DNA from: JABWAN01 sp041918175
GTDB taxonomy: Bacteria > Zhuqueibacterota > Zhuqueibacteria > Zhuqueibacterales > Zhuqueibacteraceae
DNA: 64,000 nt
Direction: 5' to 3'
Assembly: GCA_041918175.1 (NCBI GenBank)
Contig: JAYRWE010000073.1
Location: forward strand, 1 to 64,000
The notes under the pieces were generated by a model. That model was not told the DNA's origin and did not search any database. It was given only the letters and a program-made list of their open reading frames with translations. Each line of letters begins with the position of its first letter. Position 1 is the stretch's first letter. The position numbers and the translations under genes are program-made. This document shows positions 34,276-42,570 of the stretch, in pieces.

Positions 34276-35157
34276 ATGGCTTGGAGAAAACACCTCTCAG
34301 TGAAAGCACTCGTGAAAATTTTTAGCGGTGCGCGCCTCGGCTCATGGATCGATTCGCCTTCGTGGTTTCGCCGTTTTGTATTCGCAAGCATGTGCTGCGG
34401 CCTCGCGCTCGCGGTGAATGCGTTGGTGGCGGAGGTCCGGCCATACAATGTTTGGGGCTTGACCTATGGCACGCTCGCCGCGTTGTTCATGGTTGCCGCG
34501 GCATTGCTCGGCGTGCGTCGTCGCCTCACAAAGACCGCGTTGCAACGCCGCTTCGGCAAAGCGCAAACGTGGTTGCAATTTCATCTCTATGGCGGCATGC
34601 TCTGTTTGCTGCTCGTGCTCATGCACACCGGTTTTCGCGTGCCGCACGGCGTGCTCACCTGGTGGCTGTGGCTGTTGAGCATTGCGGTTTCAATCAGCGG
34701 TCTCTTCGGCGTGTTCCTACAAAAATGGATTCCCAAGCTGCTCTCTTCCGGCCTGGCCGTGGAAGTTTTGTATGAAAGAATTCCGGAGCTGGTGGTTGAG
34801 CTGCGCGAGCGCGCAAACAGCTTGATGCAAAATTGCACCGACACGCTGCAGGAGTTTTATCGCAAACATGTTGCCTATGCGCTCGCCACGCCGCAAGCGC
34901 GCTTGCTTTACTATGTCGATATCACCGGCGGCGTGCATGCGCGTTTGAAACATTTTGATTTTGTGCGCGGCCTGCTTACGCGCGACGAGCAGGAAAAGCT
35001 GAACCAACTCGAAGCTTGTTTCAAAGCGAAGTTTGAGATTGATGCGCACTACACGCTGCAACGCGCACTGCGTTGGTGGCTCTGGCTGCACGTGCCCGCC
35101 TCGCTCGTGCTTCTAATCTTGCTCGGGCTGCACGTGTTCGCGGTGCTGTATTACTGA
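34276..35157 (+). CDS. Membrane diheme b-type cytochrome-like protein
   Basis: A 293-residue inner-membrane protein with about five hydrophobic segments. Two of them hold a pair of histidines at exactly the same spacing, His-x13-His: HLYGGMLCLLLVLMH (in the segment near residue 105) and HVPASLVLLILLGLH (at the C-terminus). This is the pattern of two b-haems stacked across a four-helix bundle, as in cytochrome b and ferric-reductase-like proteins. A soluble helical loop lies between. The next gene is a decahaem cytochrome c, so transfer from quinol or a cytoplasmic donor to periplasmic haems is plausible. ATG 34246 is an alternative start. Confidence 0.75.
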   Translation: MAWRKHLSVKALVKIFSGARLGSWIDSPSWFRRFVFASMCCGLALAVNALVAEVRPYNVWGLTYGTLAALFMVAAALLGVRRRLTKTALQRRFGKAQTWLQFHLYGGMLCLLLVLMHTGFRVPHGVLTWWLWLLSIAVSISGLFGVFLQKWIPKLLSSGLAVEVLYERIPELVVELRERANSLMQNCTDTLQEFYRKHVAYALATPQARLLYYVDITGGVHARLKHFDFVRGLLTRDEQEKLNQLEACFKAKFEIDAHYTLQRALRWWLWLHVPASLVLLILLGLHVFAVLYY

Positions 35158-35239
35158 AAGCACAGTATTGGAAATTTAAAATTGCAAATTTTCAATTTTG
35201 AATTTGCAATGCGGTTGGGTCAAATTAAAAAGACACCTC

Positions 35240-36832
35240 ATGGCTGAAAGAGAGAATAATAAAAAACACAAAGGCGCATTCGGCAGGTTTTCGCTGGCCG
35301 TGACGAAGAAATATATTTATCCCGCTTCGCGGCGAAGAATGATCGCGTTCGGAGCGATTGCCGCACTCGGCATGCTCGCACTCTATCTCGCGGATTCGTT
35401 TTTCCTGCAAAGCAGTTTGACGACCAGCGGGCCGCTGTCTTCCTATCATGCGAAGTTTGAAAAAGACTGCAGCTCTTGTCATGAAAAATTTCAATCGGTC
35501 ACGAACGCGAACTGCTCCGTGTGTCATGAAAAAGCCGGCGACAAACTCGGCATTTACACGCTCGCCTCGCATGAAGTTTATCGCTCGGGTGATTTGAAGC
35601 GCGTCAAATCGCCGCAAACCGAGCATGCCTGTTCGCTCTGTCATCAAGAGCATTTGGGCCGTGAAGCGCAAATCACAAACGTAACCGACGCGCAATGTCT
35701 CGTTTGTCACGAGTTCGGCTCGTTCAATCAAAAGCATCCGCAGTTCGAGTTCGCCGCGAAGCACGTGGCCGATGACTCCACTTTGAAATTCACGCACATT
35801 CGCCACGTGCAGGAAGTGGTGAAGCGCGAGAAGCTGGTCGACGTTGAGCGCGCGTGTTTGTATTGCCATAATCCGCAGCCCGAGGGTAAACGCTTCGCGC
35901 CGATTGCGTTCGAGACGCATTGCCAAACCTGCCATCTCACCACGAATGTCGAAACGCCTGCGCTGCGCATGTTCAACAATGATGAGCCGAACACGCCCGG
36001 CGTCATCACGCTCGAAGCAATGAAAAGTAATGGCTCGCCGCGCGCGCTGGCCGCGACTTTTATCAGCCCGAATAATTTTGTGATAAAGCCCGGCAATCGC
36101 ATGGTGAAAACGCGCGTGCAGCATGAAGACCCGTGGATTATGGAAAACCTGCGGCGCTTGCGCGAGAAGTTTTATCCGGCCGGCGAGTTTGACGAGTTGT
36201 TGAAAACTTCCGGCGGCCTTTCTTCTTCCAACAAAATGCTTTTCACGCGGCAAGTTTACGAAGAAGCATTGGAGACTTTGCAAACTTATGCCGCGGGCTT
36301 GCGCAGCCGCCCGGAGCCGGAAGTGCAACTCGAACTCGTGCGCGTGGACTCGCTCATTAAGGCCACGCGCAATAAACTCCAACGCGGCGGCGCGGAGTTA
36401 CAACTTGCGATGCCGATGAGCAAAAAGAATGGCGCCGCCGCGCCGCGCGCTGAAGTTGATGACTTCGTCAATAACCTGACCAAGCCTTGCCAGGAATGCC
36501 ACATGGTTTCCGAAGCGAGCATTCGGCGCGTGCAAAAAGATCAAACCGTTTTCGCGCGCGCGGAATTCAACCATCGCGCGCACATTCTGCAAAGCCGCTG
36601 TTTGGATTGCCACACCGAGATTCCGATTCTCGCGGCGAAAAGTGACAGCGCCGCGAACGGCACAACGGTTTTGGCAAAGGCCAAAGATCGTGCGGCGATT
36701 CAAAACTTGCCGCGCATTGAAAATTGTCAAACCTGCCACTCCGCAACGGAGACTTCGAACCGCTGCGTGACGTGTCACGTGTTTCATCCGAACAAAACGC
36801 AGCGCACGAGTATGCTGTTGTATTTGGAATGA
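35240..36832 (+). CDS. Membrane-anchored decahaem cytochrome c
   Basis: A 530-residue protein with a single N-terminal membrane anchor (MIAFGAIAALGMLALYLADS) and ten CxxCH haem-c sites: CSSCH, CSVCH, CSLCH, CLVCH, CLYCH, CQTCH, CQECH, CLDCH, CQTCH and CVTCH. Six lie in the N-terminal third and four in the C-terminal third, with a helical linker between. It should face the periplasm and carry electrons. It follows the diheme b-type gene by about 80 bp, so the two probably form a quinol-to-haem-wire pair. The weak ribosome site suggests dependence on upstream translation. Confidence 0.92.
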   Translation: MAERENNKKHKGAFGRFSLAVTKKYIYPASRRRMIAFGAIAALGMLALYLADSFFLQSSLTTSGPLSSYHAKFEKDCSSCHEKFQSVTNANCSVCHEKAGDKLGIYTLASHEVYRSGDLKRVKSPQTEHACSLCHQEHLGREAQITNVTDAQCLVCHEFGSFNQKHPQFEFAAKHVADDSTLKFTHIRHVQEVVKREKLVDVERACLYCHNPQPEGKRFAPIAFETHCQTCHLTTNVETPALRMFNNDEPNTPGVITLEAMKSNGSPRALAATFISPNNFVIKPGNRMVKTRVQHEDPWIMENLRRLREKFYPAGEFDELLKTSGGLSSSNKMLFTRQVYEEALETLQTYAAGLRSRPEPEVQLELVRVDSLIKATRNKLQRGGAELQLAMPMSKKNGAAAPRAEVDDFVNNLTKPCQECHMVSEASIRRVQKDQTVFARAEFNHRAHILQSRCLDCHTEIPILAAKSDSAANGTTVLAKAKDRAAIQNLPRIENCQTCHSATETSNRCVTCHVFHPNKTQRTSMLLYLE

Positions 36833-36855
36833 ACGAACGCGAAAACTCTCTTTGT

Positions 36856-36928
36856 TGTCATTCAGAAGGAATCTTTTTGAGCACTTGGTTTTCCGCCCAG
36901 AGCTAAAAAAGATTCCTTCTGAATGACA
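36856..36928. repeat. TGTCATTC palindromic element, copy a
   Basis: A 73-bp imperfect palindrome: TGTCATTCAGAAGGAATCTT at the left, AAAGATTCCTTCTGAATGACA at the right, with a variable centre (GAGCACTTGG...CCAGAGCT). Seven full copies, one of them with an added half, plus one isolated partial copy lie between 36.8 and 53.6 kb. Confidence 0.9.
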
Positions 36929-36964
36929 GTATTGGAGTGGGTGAAGTATTTTGGAGAAGAAGAG

Positions 36965-37795
36965 ATGAAAGCCAAGCTTTTTTGCACCACCGGTATCCTC
37001 GCCGGCAAAAAATATGAGTTCACGCAGCAAGCCACGCTCGGCAGCAGCAATGCCTGTGCAATCGTGATCGACGCGCCCGGCATTGCGCCGGTGCATGCAC
37101 GCATTTTTTATGATCAAGCCGAAGGCTGTTATTTCGTTGAAGAAGGCAAGGTGCAAATCACCACGCGCGTGGACGGTGTGCCCATCAAGCGGAAAGAAAG
37201 GCTGGGCGCATTGCACGTACTCACGTTTGCGCGGCAATTCGATTTCGTGTTTCAAACACTCTCTGCGCCGCAGCCGTTGGTGCAGGAAATCGGAAACGGC
37301 TCGCCGTTTCCCCCCAAAAAAATGTGGGCGCCTTCGCCGATTCGTAAACGCGAGCCGATCATCGCCGAACCTGCGCTCGCGACCAACGGCAAAACGCTAA
37401 TTGAAGATCTGTTGCAACCGAAGACCGCGCGCAAAAAGAAAAAGTCGGAAGCCGCAACCATGATCGAATCCGTTGGCGTGCCGCGCGAGACGCAACCGCA
37501 AATCCCGAGTTGGCAATTGGAGGCAATACGCGGCGGCAAACCACTCGGCACGTTTGCATTGAAGGACGGCGAGAACGTGATCGGTCGCTCGCCGGAATGC
37601 GAAATCTACATCGACGATCCTTCGATCTCGCGCAAGCACGCAAGCTTGATCGTGGCCGCCAATGGCGTCCGCGTGCGCGATTTGGGCAGTCGCAATCACA
37701 CGTTTTTAGATAAAGCCACAGTGGTTTCGGAAATCGAGATTCCGGTTGAGTCGAAGCTACGCTTTGGGATGATCGAGGCGAGGTTGGTGGGTTAG
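36965..37795 (+). CDS. FHA-domain protein
   Basis: A 276-residue cytoplasmic protein. The N-terminal 90 residues (LFCTTGILAGKKYEFTQQA, VIDAPGIAPVHARIFYDQAE) resemble a degenerate FHA fold. The C-terminal domain is a clear FHA (FALKDGENVIGRSPECEIYI, SISRKHASLIVAANGVRVRD, LGSRNHTFLD). The phosphothreonine-contact residues Gly-Arg and Ser-x-x-His are kept in the second but not the first. FHA domains bind phosphothreonine peptides, so it can read the output of a Ser/Thr kinase such as the one at 56485. It precedes the FAD-FHA-FHA-ferredoxin gene. ATG 36965 is preferred, since the upstream frame begins within a repeat. Confidence 0.88.
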   Translation: MKAKLFCTTGILAGKKYEFTQQATLGSSNACAIVIDAPGIAPVHARIFYDQAEGCYFVEEGKVQITTRVDGVPIKRKERLGALHVLTFARQFDFVFQTLSAPQPLVQEIGNGSPFPPKKMWAPSPIRKREPIIAEPALATNGKTLIEDLLQPKTARKKKKSEAATMIESVGVPRETQPQIPSWQLEAIRGGKPLGTFALKDGENVIGRSPECEIYIDDPSISRKHASLIVAANGVRVRDLGSRNHTFLDKATVVSEIEIPVESKLRFGMIEARLVG

Positions 37796-37861
37796 TGGCT
37801 GGTTGCTGGATGCTGGTTGTTCGTTCATGCAAGAATTTTTAGTTGAACACAAAACCTAAAT

Positions 37862-37952
37862 TGTCATTCTGGAAGAAACTTCCCTAGTGCTTGATACATC
37901 TTCAATTTTGAGAGGCCTGCCGAGTACGAGGGAAGGTTCCTGCAGAATGACA
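37862..37952. repeat. TGTCATTC palindromic element, copy b
   Basis: A 91-bp member of the long subtype: TGTCATTCTGGAAGAAACTT left arm and GGAAGGTTCCTGCAGAATGACA-type right arm, with CTAGTGCTTG/CGAGTACGAG in the centre. It lies immediately upstream of the FAD-FHA-FHA-ferredoxin gene. Confidence 0.88.
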
Positions 37953-37975
37953 GAGTTAAAAAGTGATTGCTGAAA

Positions 37976-40345
37976 GTGAATACAATCATCTCATACAATC
38001 CCGACGGTACGTTGCAACTCAAACGTGCAGTGTCATTGCCGCAAGTGCTCGACGTGCTCATTGTCGGCGGCGGGCCGGCTGGAACTGCGGCCGCATTTCG
38101 CGCGAAGGAATTGGGCCTCAACGCGCTCGTCATTGACTTCGATGATTTAATGAAGCGCATCCGCGATTACGCGAAAGAGAAACTCATTCTGCCCGATTAC
38201 GGCGGCGGCGATAAAATGCCTTTCCCCAACGGCGGCGAGTTGATTGCGAAGCTGCACTTTGCGCCAATGGATAAAGACGAGATGTGCCGCGAGTGGAAAA
38301 ATTTTTATCGCGCGCACAACGTGCCCGCGCAAGTCGGCGTGGAGTTGACGGGCGTGCAAGCGCGGCCCGACGGCGTTTGGCAAGTGCGTACGTACAATCA
38401 CAACACCAAAGCCGAGCAAAATTTTCTCGCGAAGCACGTTGTCATTGCCATGGGCCGAGGCGTGCCGCGCCGCTTCGATATTCCCGGCAAAACCGAGGGC
38501 ATTGCGTATCGTTTGAGCGATGCCGAACTATACGTCGGCGCGCCCGTGCTCGTGATTGGCGGCGGCACCTCCGCGGCGGAGGCGGTGATTGCAGTTTCGC
38601 ATGCGAAAATCAAGGCAAACGACGCCACCGCGGTTTACTGGTCATATCGCGGCGACAAGCTGCCGAAAGTTTCGAAAGCGCTCGCCGAGAGTTTTTTCGA
38701 AGCCTACATGGGCAACGGCAACATTCGTCATTATCCGTACAGCGAGCCGGTGGCCATCGTGAATGGCGCGGATCAAAAAGAATATCTTGCATTGCGCATC
38801 GACCGCCGCGAGATGAGCAATCGTCCGCATGAAACTTCGCAACTCGAATTTGCCAAAGACAAGTGCATCGCCTGCATCGGCGAAGATGTGCCCACCGCGT
38901 TGTTGCGCACGCTCGGCATCGAGATGGCGAACGGCGGCGCGGATAATAAAAAACGTTTTCTCGTCACGCCGTTGCTAGAAACGCAGCAGCCGAATGTGTA
39001 TCTCGTCGGCGATCTGTTGAGTCCGATTTATTATGAGACCGAGGATTTCAATGCGGCTTCTTCTTCCTACAAAGAAATAAAGCGCCGCGGCAACATCAAG
39101 GCGGCCTTGCGTGACGGCGTGCTCGTGGTTGAAGCGATTGCGCAAAAACTCGCGGGCAAAAAAAATATCCGCGTCGATCTCGATTTTGCGCCCGCGACGT
39201 TGCCTTCGAAAGCGAAAGCATTGGTGACCTCTGCGACTGCGATTGGTCCGTTGCAAGAAAGCTTGCCGCAAGAGCGCAATGCGGAAGAGTCGCAAGCCTA
39301 TCTCGTGCGCGTGCTCGCGGGCAATGTGGAGGAAGAAGAATTTCCCGTGCGGCTCAATCGCGTGACGACGATCGGCAAAAAAAATTGCGATCTCAATTTT
39401 CCGGACGACGCGCTCATGTCCGAGCGCCACGCTTCGATTGCGCACAGCGCCGCGGAGTCGGCGTATTTTCTGCGCGATGACGGCGGCGCGAGCGGCGTGT
39501 TCATGCGTTTGAAAGAAAGCAAACCCTGCGAAGTCACGCCCGGCAACATGGTTCGCCTCGGCAAACAATTTTTGGTTTTTGGAATTGAAGCGGGCCGCTA
39601 TCATGTTGAGCATTGCGATGCGGAAGGCAAGGTTGTACAGCGTTATGATTTGTCGGAAAAGACGCTCGTGCTGGGACGCATGGCGCCGGACATCACACTC
39701 GATGCAAGCGACTTGCTGCTCTCGCGCCGGCATTTGTCGATTGCGTTAAAAGATCGCCGCGTTTTGGTGAAAGATTTGGGCAGTGCGAACGGCAGCTTTC
39801 TGAAAGTGCGCAGCGCCATCGCCCTCGAAACGAATGACCAATTTCGAATTGGTCAGCAGATATTCAAATTTTGTTTGAAGGAAGAGCCGTTGCGGCGCTC
39901 GGTGGAGTATAACACCGAAGTGCGGGAGCAAGCAACGATGGTGGTGCCGGCAGTCAAAACGCCGCCGGCGGCTGAAAAGAAAGCCGCCGCGCCTTCACCT
40001 GCGAAGAAGGAAGAAGTTCGCCCGGCGCAACGTGAAGCGCCGCAAGCCGCGAAGCCGGAAGGCATGATGATTGTATTCCAAAACTCCGGCAAGAGCTGTC
40101 CTTTCAAGCCCGGCCAAACGATTTGCGACGTTGCGGAAAAGAACGGCGTGAAGATCAAAGCCGATTGCCACATTGGAAGCTGCGGCATGGATCCCATTCG
40201 CATCATTTCCGGCGCGGAAAATTTGAATGCGATGAGCGATGAGGAGAAGGGCACGCTCGAAGATATCAATCGACTCAAGCCCGGCCCGTATCGTTTGGCG
40301 TGCATGGCCAAGCCCAAAGGCCCGGTGGTGGTGGAGATGGTTTAG
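37976..40345 (+). CDS. FAD oxidoreductase fused to two FHA domains and a 2Fe-2S-type domain
   Basis: A 789-residue fusion. A pyridine-nucleotide-disulfide-type flavoprotein module comes first (LDVLIVGGGPAGTAAAFRAK; second dinucleotide site VLVIGGGTSAAEAVIAVSH). FHA domain 1 follows at about 462 (TIGKKNCDLNFPDDALMSER) and FHA domain 2 at about 564 (LVLGRMAPDITLDASDLLLS, RRHLSIALK). A ferredoxin-like domain starts at about 697. Its ligand set is unusual: DCHIGSCGMD has Cys, Cys, then Asp where the third Cys of C-x4-C-x2-C belongs, with a last Cys in RLACMAKP. It probably passes electrons from NAD(P)H to a membrane partner under phosphopeptide control. Start is GTG 37976 or TTG 37967. Confidence 0.88.
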   Translation: MNTIISYNPDGTLQLKRAVSLPQVLDVLIVGGGPAGTAAAFRAKELGLNALVIDFDDLMKRIRDYAKEKLILPDYGGGDKMPFPNGGELIAKLHFAPMDKDEMCREWKNFYRAHNVPAQVGVELTGVQARPDGVWQVRTYNHNTKAEQNFLAKHVVIAMGRGVPRRFDIPGKTEGIAYRLSDAELYVGAPVLVIGGGTSAAEAVIAVSHAKIKANDATAVYWSYRGDKLPKVSKALAESFFEAYMGNGNIRHYPYSEPVAIVNGADQKEYLALRIDRREMSNRPHETSQLEFAKDKCIACIGEDVPTALLRTLGIEMANGGADNKKRFLVTPLLETQQPNVYLVGDLLSPIYYETEDFNAASSSYKEIKRRGNIKAALRDGVLVVEAIAQKLAGKKNIRVDLDFAPATLPSKAKALVTSATAIGPLQESLPQERNAEESQAYLVRVLAGNVEEEEFPVRLNRVTTIGKKNCDLNFPDDALMSERHASIAHSAAESAYFLRDDGGASGVFMRLKESKPCEVTPGNMVRLGKQFLVFGIEAGRYHVEHCDAEGKVVQRYDLSEKTLVLGRMAPDITLDASDLLLSRRHLSIALKDRRVLVKDLGSANGSFLKVRSAIALETNDQFRIGQQIFKFCLKEEPLRRSVEYNTEVREQATMVVPAVKTPPAAEKKAAAPSPAKKEEVRPAQREAPQAAKPEGMMIVFQNSGKSCPFKPGQTICDVAEKNGVKIKADCHIGSCGMDPIRIISGAENLNAMSDEEKGTLEDINRLKPGPYRLACMAKPKGPVVVEMV

Positions 40346-40409
40346 GGGGGGAGTGATGGAGTAATGGAGTTTTGGATTGTTGGATTTGTGGATTGATGGA
40401 TTATGAAAA

Positions 40410-40499
40410 TGTCATTCTGGAAGAACCTTCCCTCGTGCTCGGCACACAGTCAGGATTGATTGTGTCTCAAGCGCTAGAGAAGATTTTTCCAGAATGACA
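40410..40499. repeat. TGTCATTC palindromic element, copy c
   Basis: A 90-bp long-subtype copy: TGTCATTCTGGAAGAACCTT at left, AGATTTTTCCAGAATGACA at right. Its centre holds CACACAGTCAGGATTGATTG. Confidence 0.88.
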
Positions 40500-40532
40500 A
40501 TATGGGTGACAGTGATTAGCGCTCTTCAAAAC

Positions 40533-40605
40533 TGTCATTCAGAAGGAATCCTTTTGAGCGCTGGGCATCAACTCCAGTGCTTAAAAAGATTCCTTCTGAA
40601 TGACA
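40533..40605. repeat. TGTCATTC palindromic element, copy d
   Basis: A 73-bp short-subtype copy: TGTCATTCAGAAGGAATCCT at left, AAAGATTCCTTCTGAATGACA at right. It lies 33 bp after copy c. Confidence 0.9.
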
Positions 40606-40751
40606 ATAATAGGTGTGCTCGATGCACCATGACCGCTGTGCAATCGCATCGTCCCATTACTCCACCAATCCATCACTCCAATACTCCATCGCTCCACCTC
40701 CGGTTCGTTTCAACGTTCATGTGTCAAAGTTAAATCAAGGAGTGATTTAAA

Positions 40752-42401
40752 ATGTTGTCGCGTTTAAGGACGTTCCCGCTATTTGACCGCGATCACCTCA
40801 AACTGAATTTGCTGCATGCGTTTTTCATTTGCCTCGGCGCGTTGCTGCTCTTGAGCCTCGGCTGTAATTCCGCGGGCATTCCTACTGCGCCGCCTCCCAC
40901 CGGCACCTCGACTCTTACCACGCAAGACGTGCAAACGCTCATGGCGCAAGCCGTGGAGCAGGCTGTGCGTTTGAATGAGCGCGTCAACGTTGCGGTCGTT
41001 GATCGCGAAGGCAACGTGCTCGGCGTGTATAACATGAACAACGCGCAAGTTATTATTCCCGCCTCGCAAGCGTTGTTCGGCGAAATTGCCAAAGCACGCA
41101 CTGCGGCTTATGCGAGCAGCAATCAAAACGCATTTACGACGCTCACCGGTTGCTTCATCACGCGCAGCCATTTTCCTCCCGGACAAAACAACACGCCCGC
41201 GGGACCGTTGTTCGGCGTGCCGTTTTCGAATCGCAGCGACAGCGACATTCAGCCGAACGGCGGGCCTCGGCCTCCGCTCGGACCGCCGCAACCGCCCGCG
41301 CCCGGCCAGCCCGGCTTGACGAACATTCCTGGCGGCGTGCCGATTTACAAAAACGGGTTGCTTGCCGGCGGCCTCGGCATTAGCGGCGGCTCGGATACTT
41401 TTCTGCAACTCAACACCATCAATGATCGCTGCGTCGGCGTCGCGCGTGATGAGATGATTGCGCTCGGCGCATTGGGCAATTATGCCGCGCCCGCGAATAT
41501 TCGCGGCGATAATGTTTTTCTCGACGGCATTCAGTTGTTGTATTCCAATCAACCCGCGCCGCCGGCGAATTTTACTTTCACGTTCGACAGCCTCACCGTG
41601 CGCGGCAGCGTGAATCCGAGTTTTCCAATTCGCGCCACGCCGCCGCCGAATTTTCCGCAGCAAGGTTATGTGACTTTTGCCGACGGCTCGCGCAACTACA
41701 GCCCGATCGGCGGACAAGTATTGAGCGCCGCGGACGTGCAACAAATTTTGACGAACGCCGCGAATCGCGCAAGCAATACGCGCGCAGCGATTCGCCGCCC
41801 CATTGGCAGCGCGGCGCAAGTGTTCATTTGCGTGGCTGATCTTGACGGCACGATTCTCGGCATGTGGCGCACGCCTGATGCGCCTTCGTTTAGCTATGAT
41901 GTTTCCGCACAAAAAGCGCGCACCGTCATTGCGTTCAGCAATCCGAACGACGGCATGGGAATTATTCTGCGCACGATTTTGAATGTGCCCAACGGCGCAC
42001 CGCTCGCGGCTTCCACCCGCGCGATTGGATTTTTGAGCCAGCGTTTTTTTCCGCCCGGCATCGATCAAGGCACCGGCCCGCGCACACAGCCGCCGGAGAT
42101 GGGGCCGCTTTACACGTATGTCGACGGCCAATTCGATTTTCAATACATGCGTTTATTGCCCACGCGCCCGCCGTTTCAAAACGGCATCCAAATTTTTGCC
42201 GGCGGCATTCCGCTTTATAAAAACGGCGTGCTCGCGGGCGGCATCGGCGTGAGCGGCGACGGAGTGGATCAAGACGATTACATTGCGGCCGGCGGTACCG
42301 CGGGCTTCGAAGCGCCCGCCAACATTCGCACGGATCAAATGCGTTACAACAACACCGTCTTGCCGTATGTGAAATTTCCGCGGCAGCCGAATTTGAAATG
42401 A
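40752..42401 (+). CDS. Double GlcG/HbpS-domain lipoprotein
   Basis: A 549-residue protein with an N-terminal hydrophobic segment ending in LLLSLGCNSAG, a lipobox, so it is probably an exported lipoprotein. Two GlcG/HbpS-like (DUF336) domains follow. The first has LTTQDVQTLMAQAVEQAVRL, VNVAVVDREGNVLGVYNMNN and GGVPIYKNGLLAGGLGISGG. The second has LSAADVQQILTNAANRASNT, FICVADLDGTILGMWRTPDA and GGIPLYKNGVLAGGIGVSGD. HbpS-type domains can bind haem, which fits the cytochromes around it. A Pro-rich insert interrupts each domain. AAGGAG precedes the start. Exact role unknown. Confidence 0.85.
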   Translation: MLSRLRTFPLFDRDHLKLNLLHAFFICLGALLLLSLGCNSAGIPTAPPPTGTSTLTTQDVQTLMAQAVEQAVRLNERVNVAVVDREGNVLGVYNMNNAQVIIPASQALFGEIAKARTAAYASSNQNAFTTLTGCFITRSHFPPGQNNTPAGPLFGVPFSNRSDSDIQPNGGPRPPLGPPQPPAPGQPGLTNIPGGVPIYKNGLLAGGLGISGGSDTFLQLNTINDRCVGVARDEMIALGALGNYAAPANIRGDNVFLDGIQLLYSNQPAPPANFTFTFDSLTVRGSVNPSFPIRATPPPNFPQQGYVTFADGSRNYSPIGGQVLSAADVQQILTNAANRASNTRAAIRRPIGSAAQVFICVADLDGTILGMWRTPDAPSFSYDVSAQKARTVIAFSNPNDGMGIILRTILNVPNGAPLAASTRAIGFLSQRFFPPGIDQGTGPRTQPPEMGPLYTYVDGQFDFQYMRLLPTRPPFQNGIQIFAGGIPLYKNGVLAGGIGVSGDGVDQDDYIAAGGTAGFEAPANIRTDQMRYNNTVLPYVKFPRQPNLK

Positions 42402-42500
42402 AGCAGATGTGCGTGCAAAGAATTCATCATGAAGATATCAGGAAAGCACTCAAGATGAGCGCAGAAAATAGAAATGTCGAGCGAGAACGTGCTCACAACA

Positions 42501-42570
42501 ATTCCCCCCTTGAGGAGGGTGTTTGTGGTGACGTTGCAGATGCAAAGCACACCCCCCTCAAGGGGGGAAT
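42501..42570. repeat. ATTCCCCCCTTGAGG inverted repeat at a gene start
   Basis: ATTCCCCCCTTGAGGAGGGT at 42501-42520 faces CACCCCCCTCAAGGGGGGAA (42550-42569). The right arm ends exactly at the start codon of the next gene, and its AAGGGGGGA could serve as the ribosome site. A related half-element lies at 45407-45436. Confidence 0.75.

Larger units (their letters stand above)
40351..40697. repeat. Nested palindromic repeats filling the gap 40346-40751
   Basis: GTGATGGAGTAATGGAGTTT and GGATTGTTGGATTTGTGGAT at 40352-40400 face CCATTACTCCACCAATCCAT and CACTCCAATACTCCATCGCT at 40654-40693, forming an outer inverted pair. Inside sit two TGTCATTC elements. The 400-bp gap therefore consists almost wholly of repeats, with no gene. 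The ribosome site AAGGAG of the next gene is at its right edge. Confidence 0.75.
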
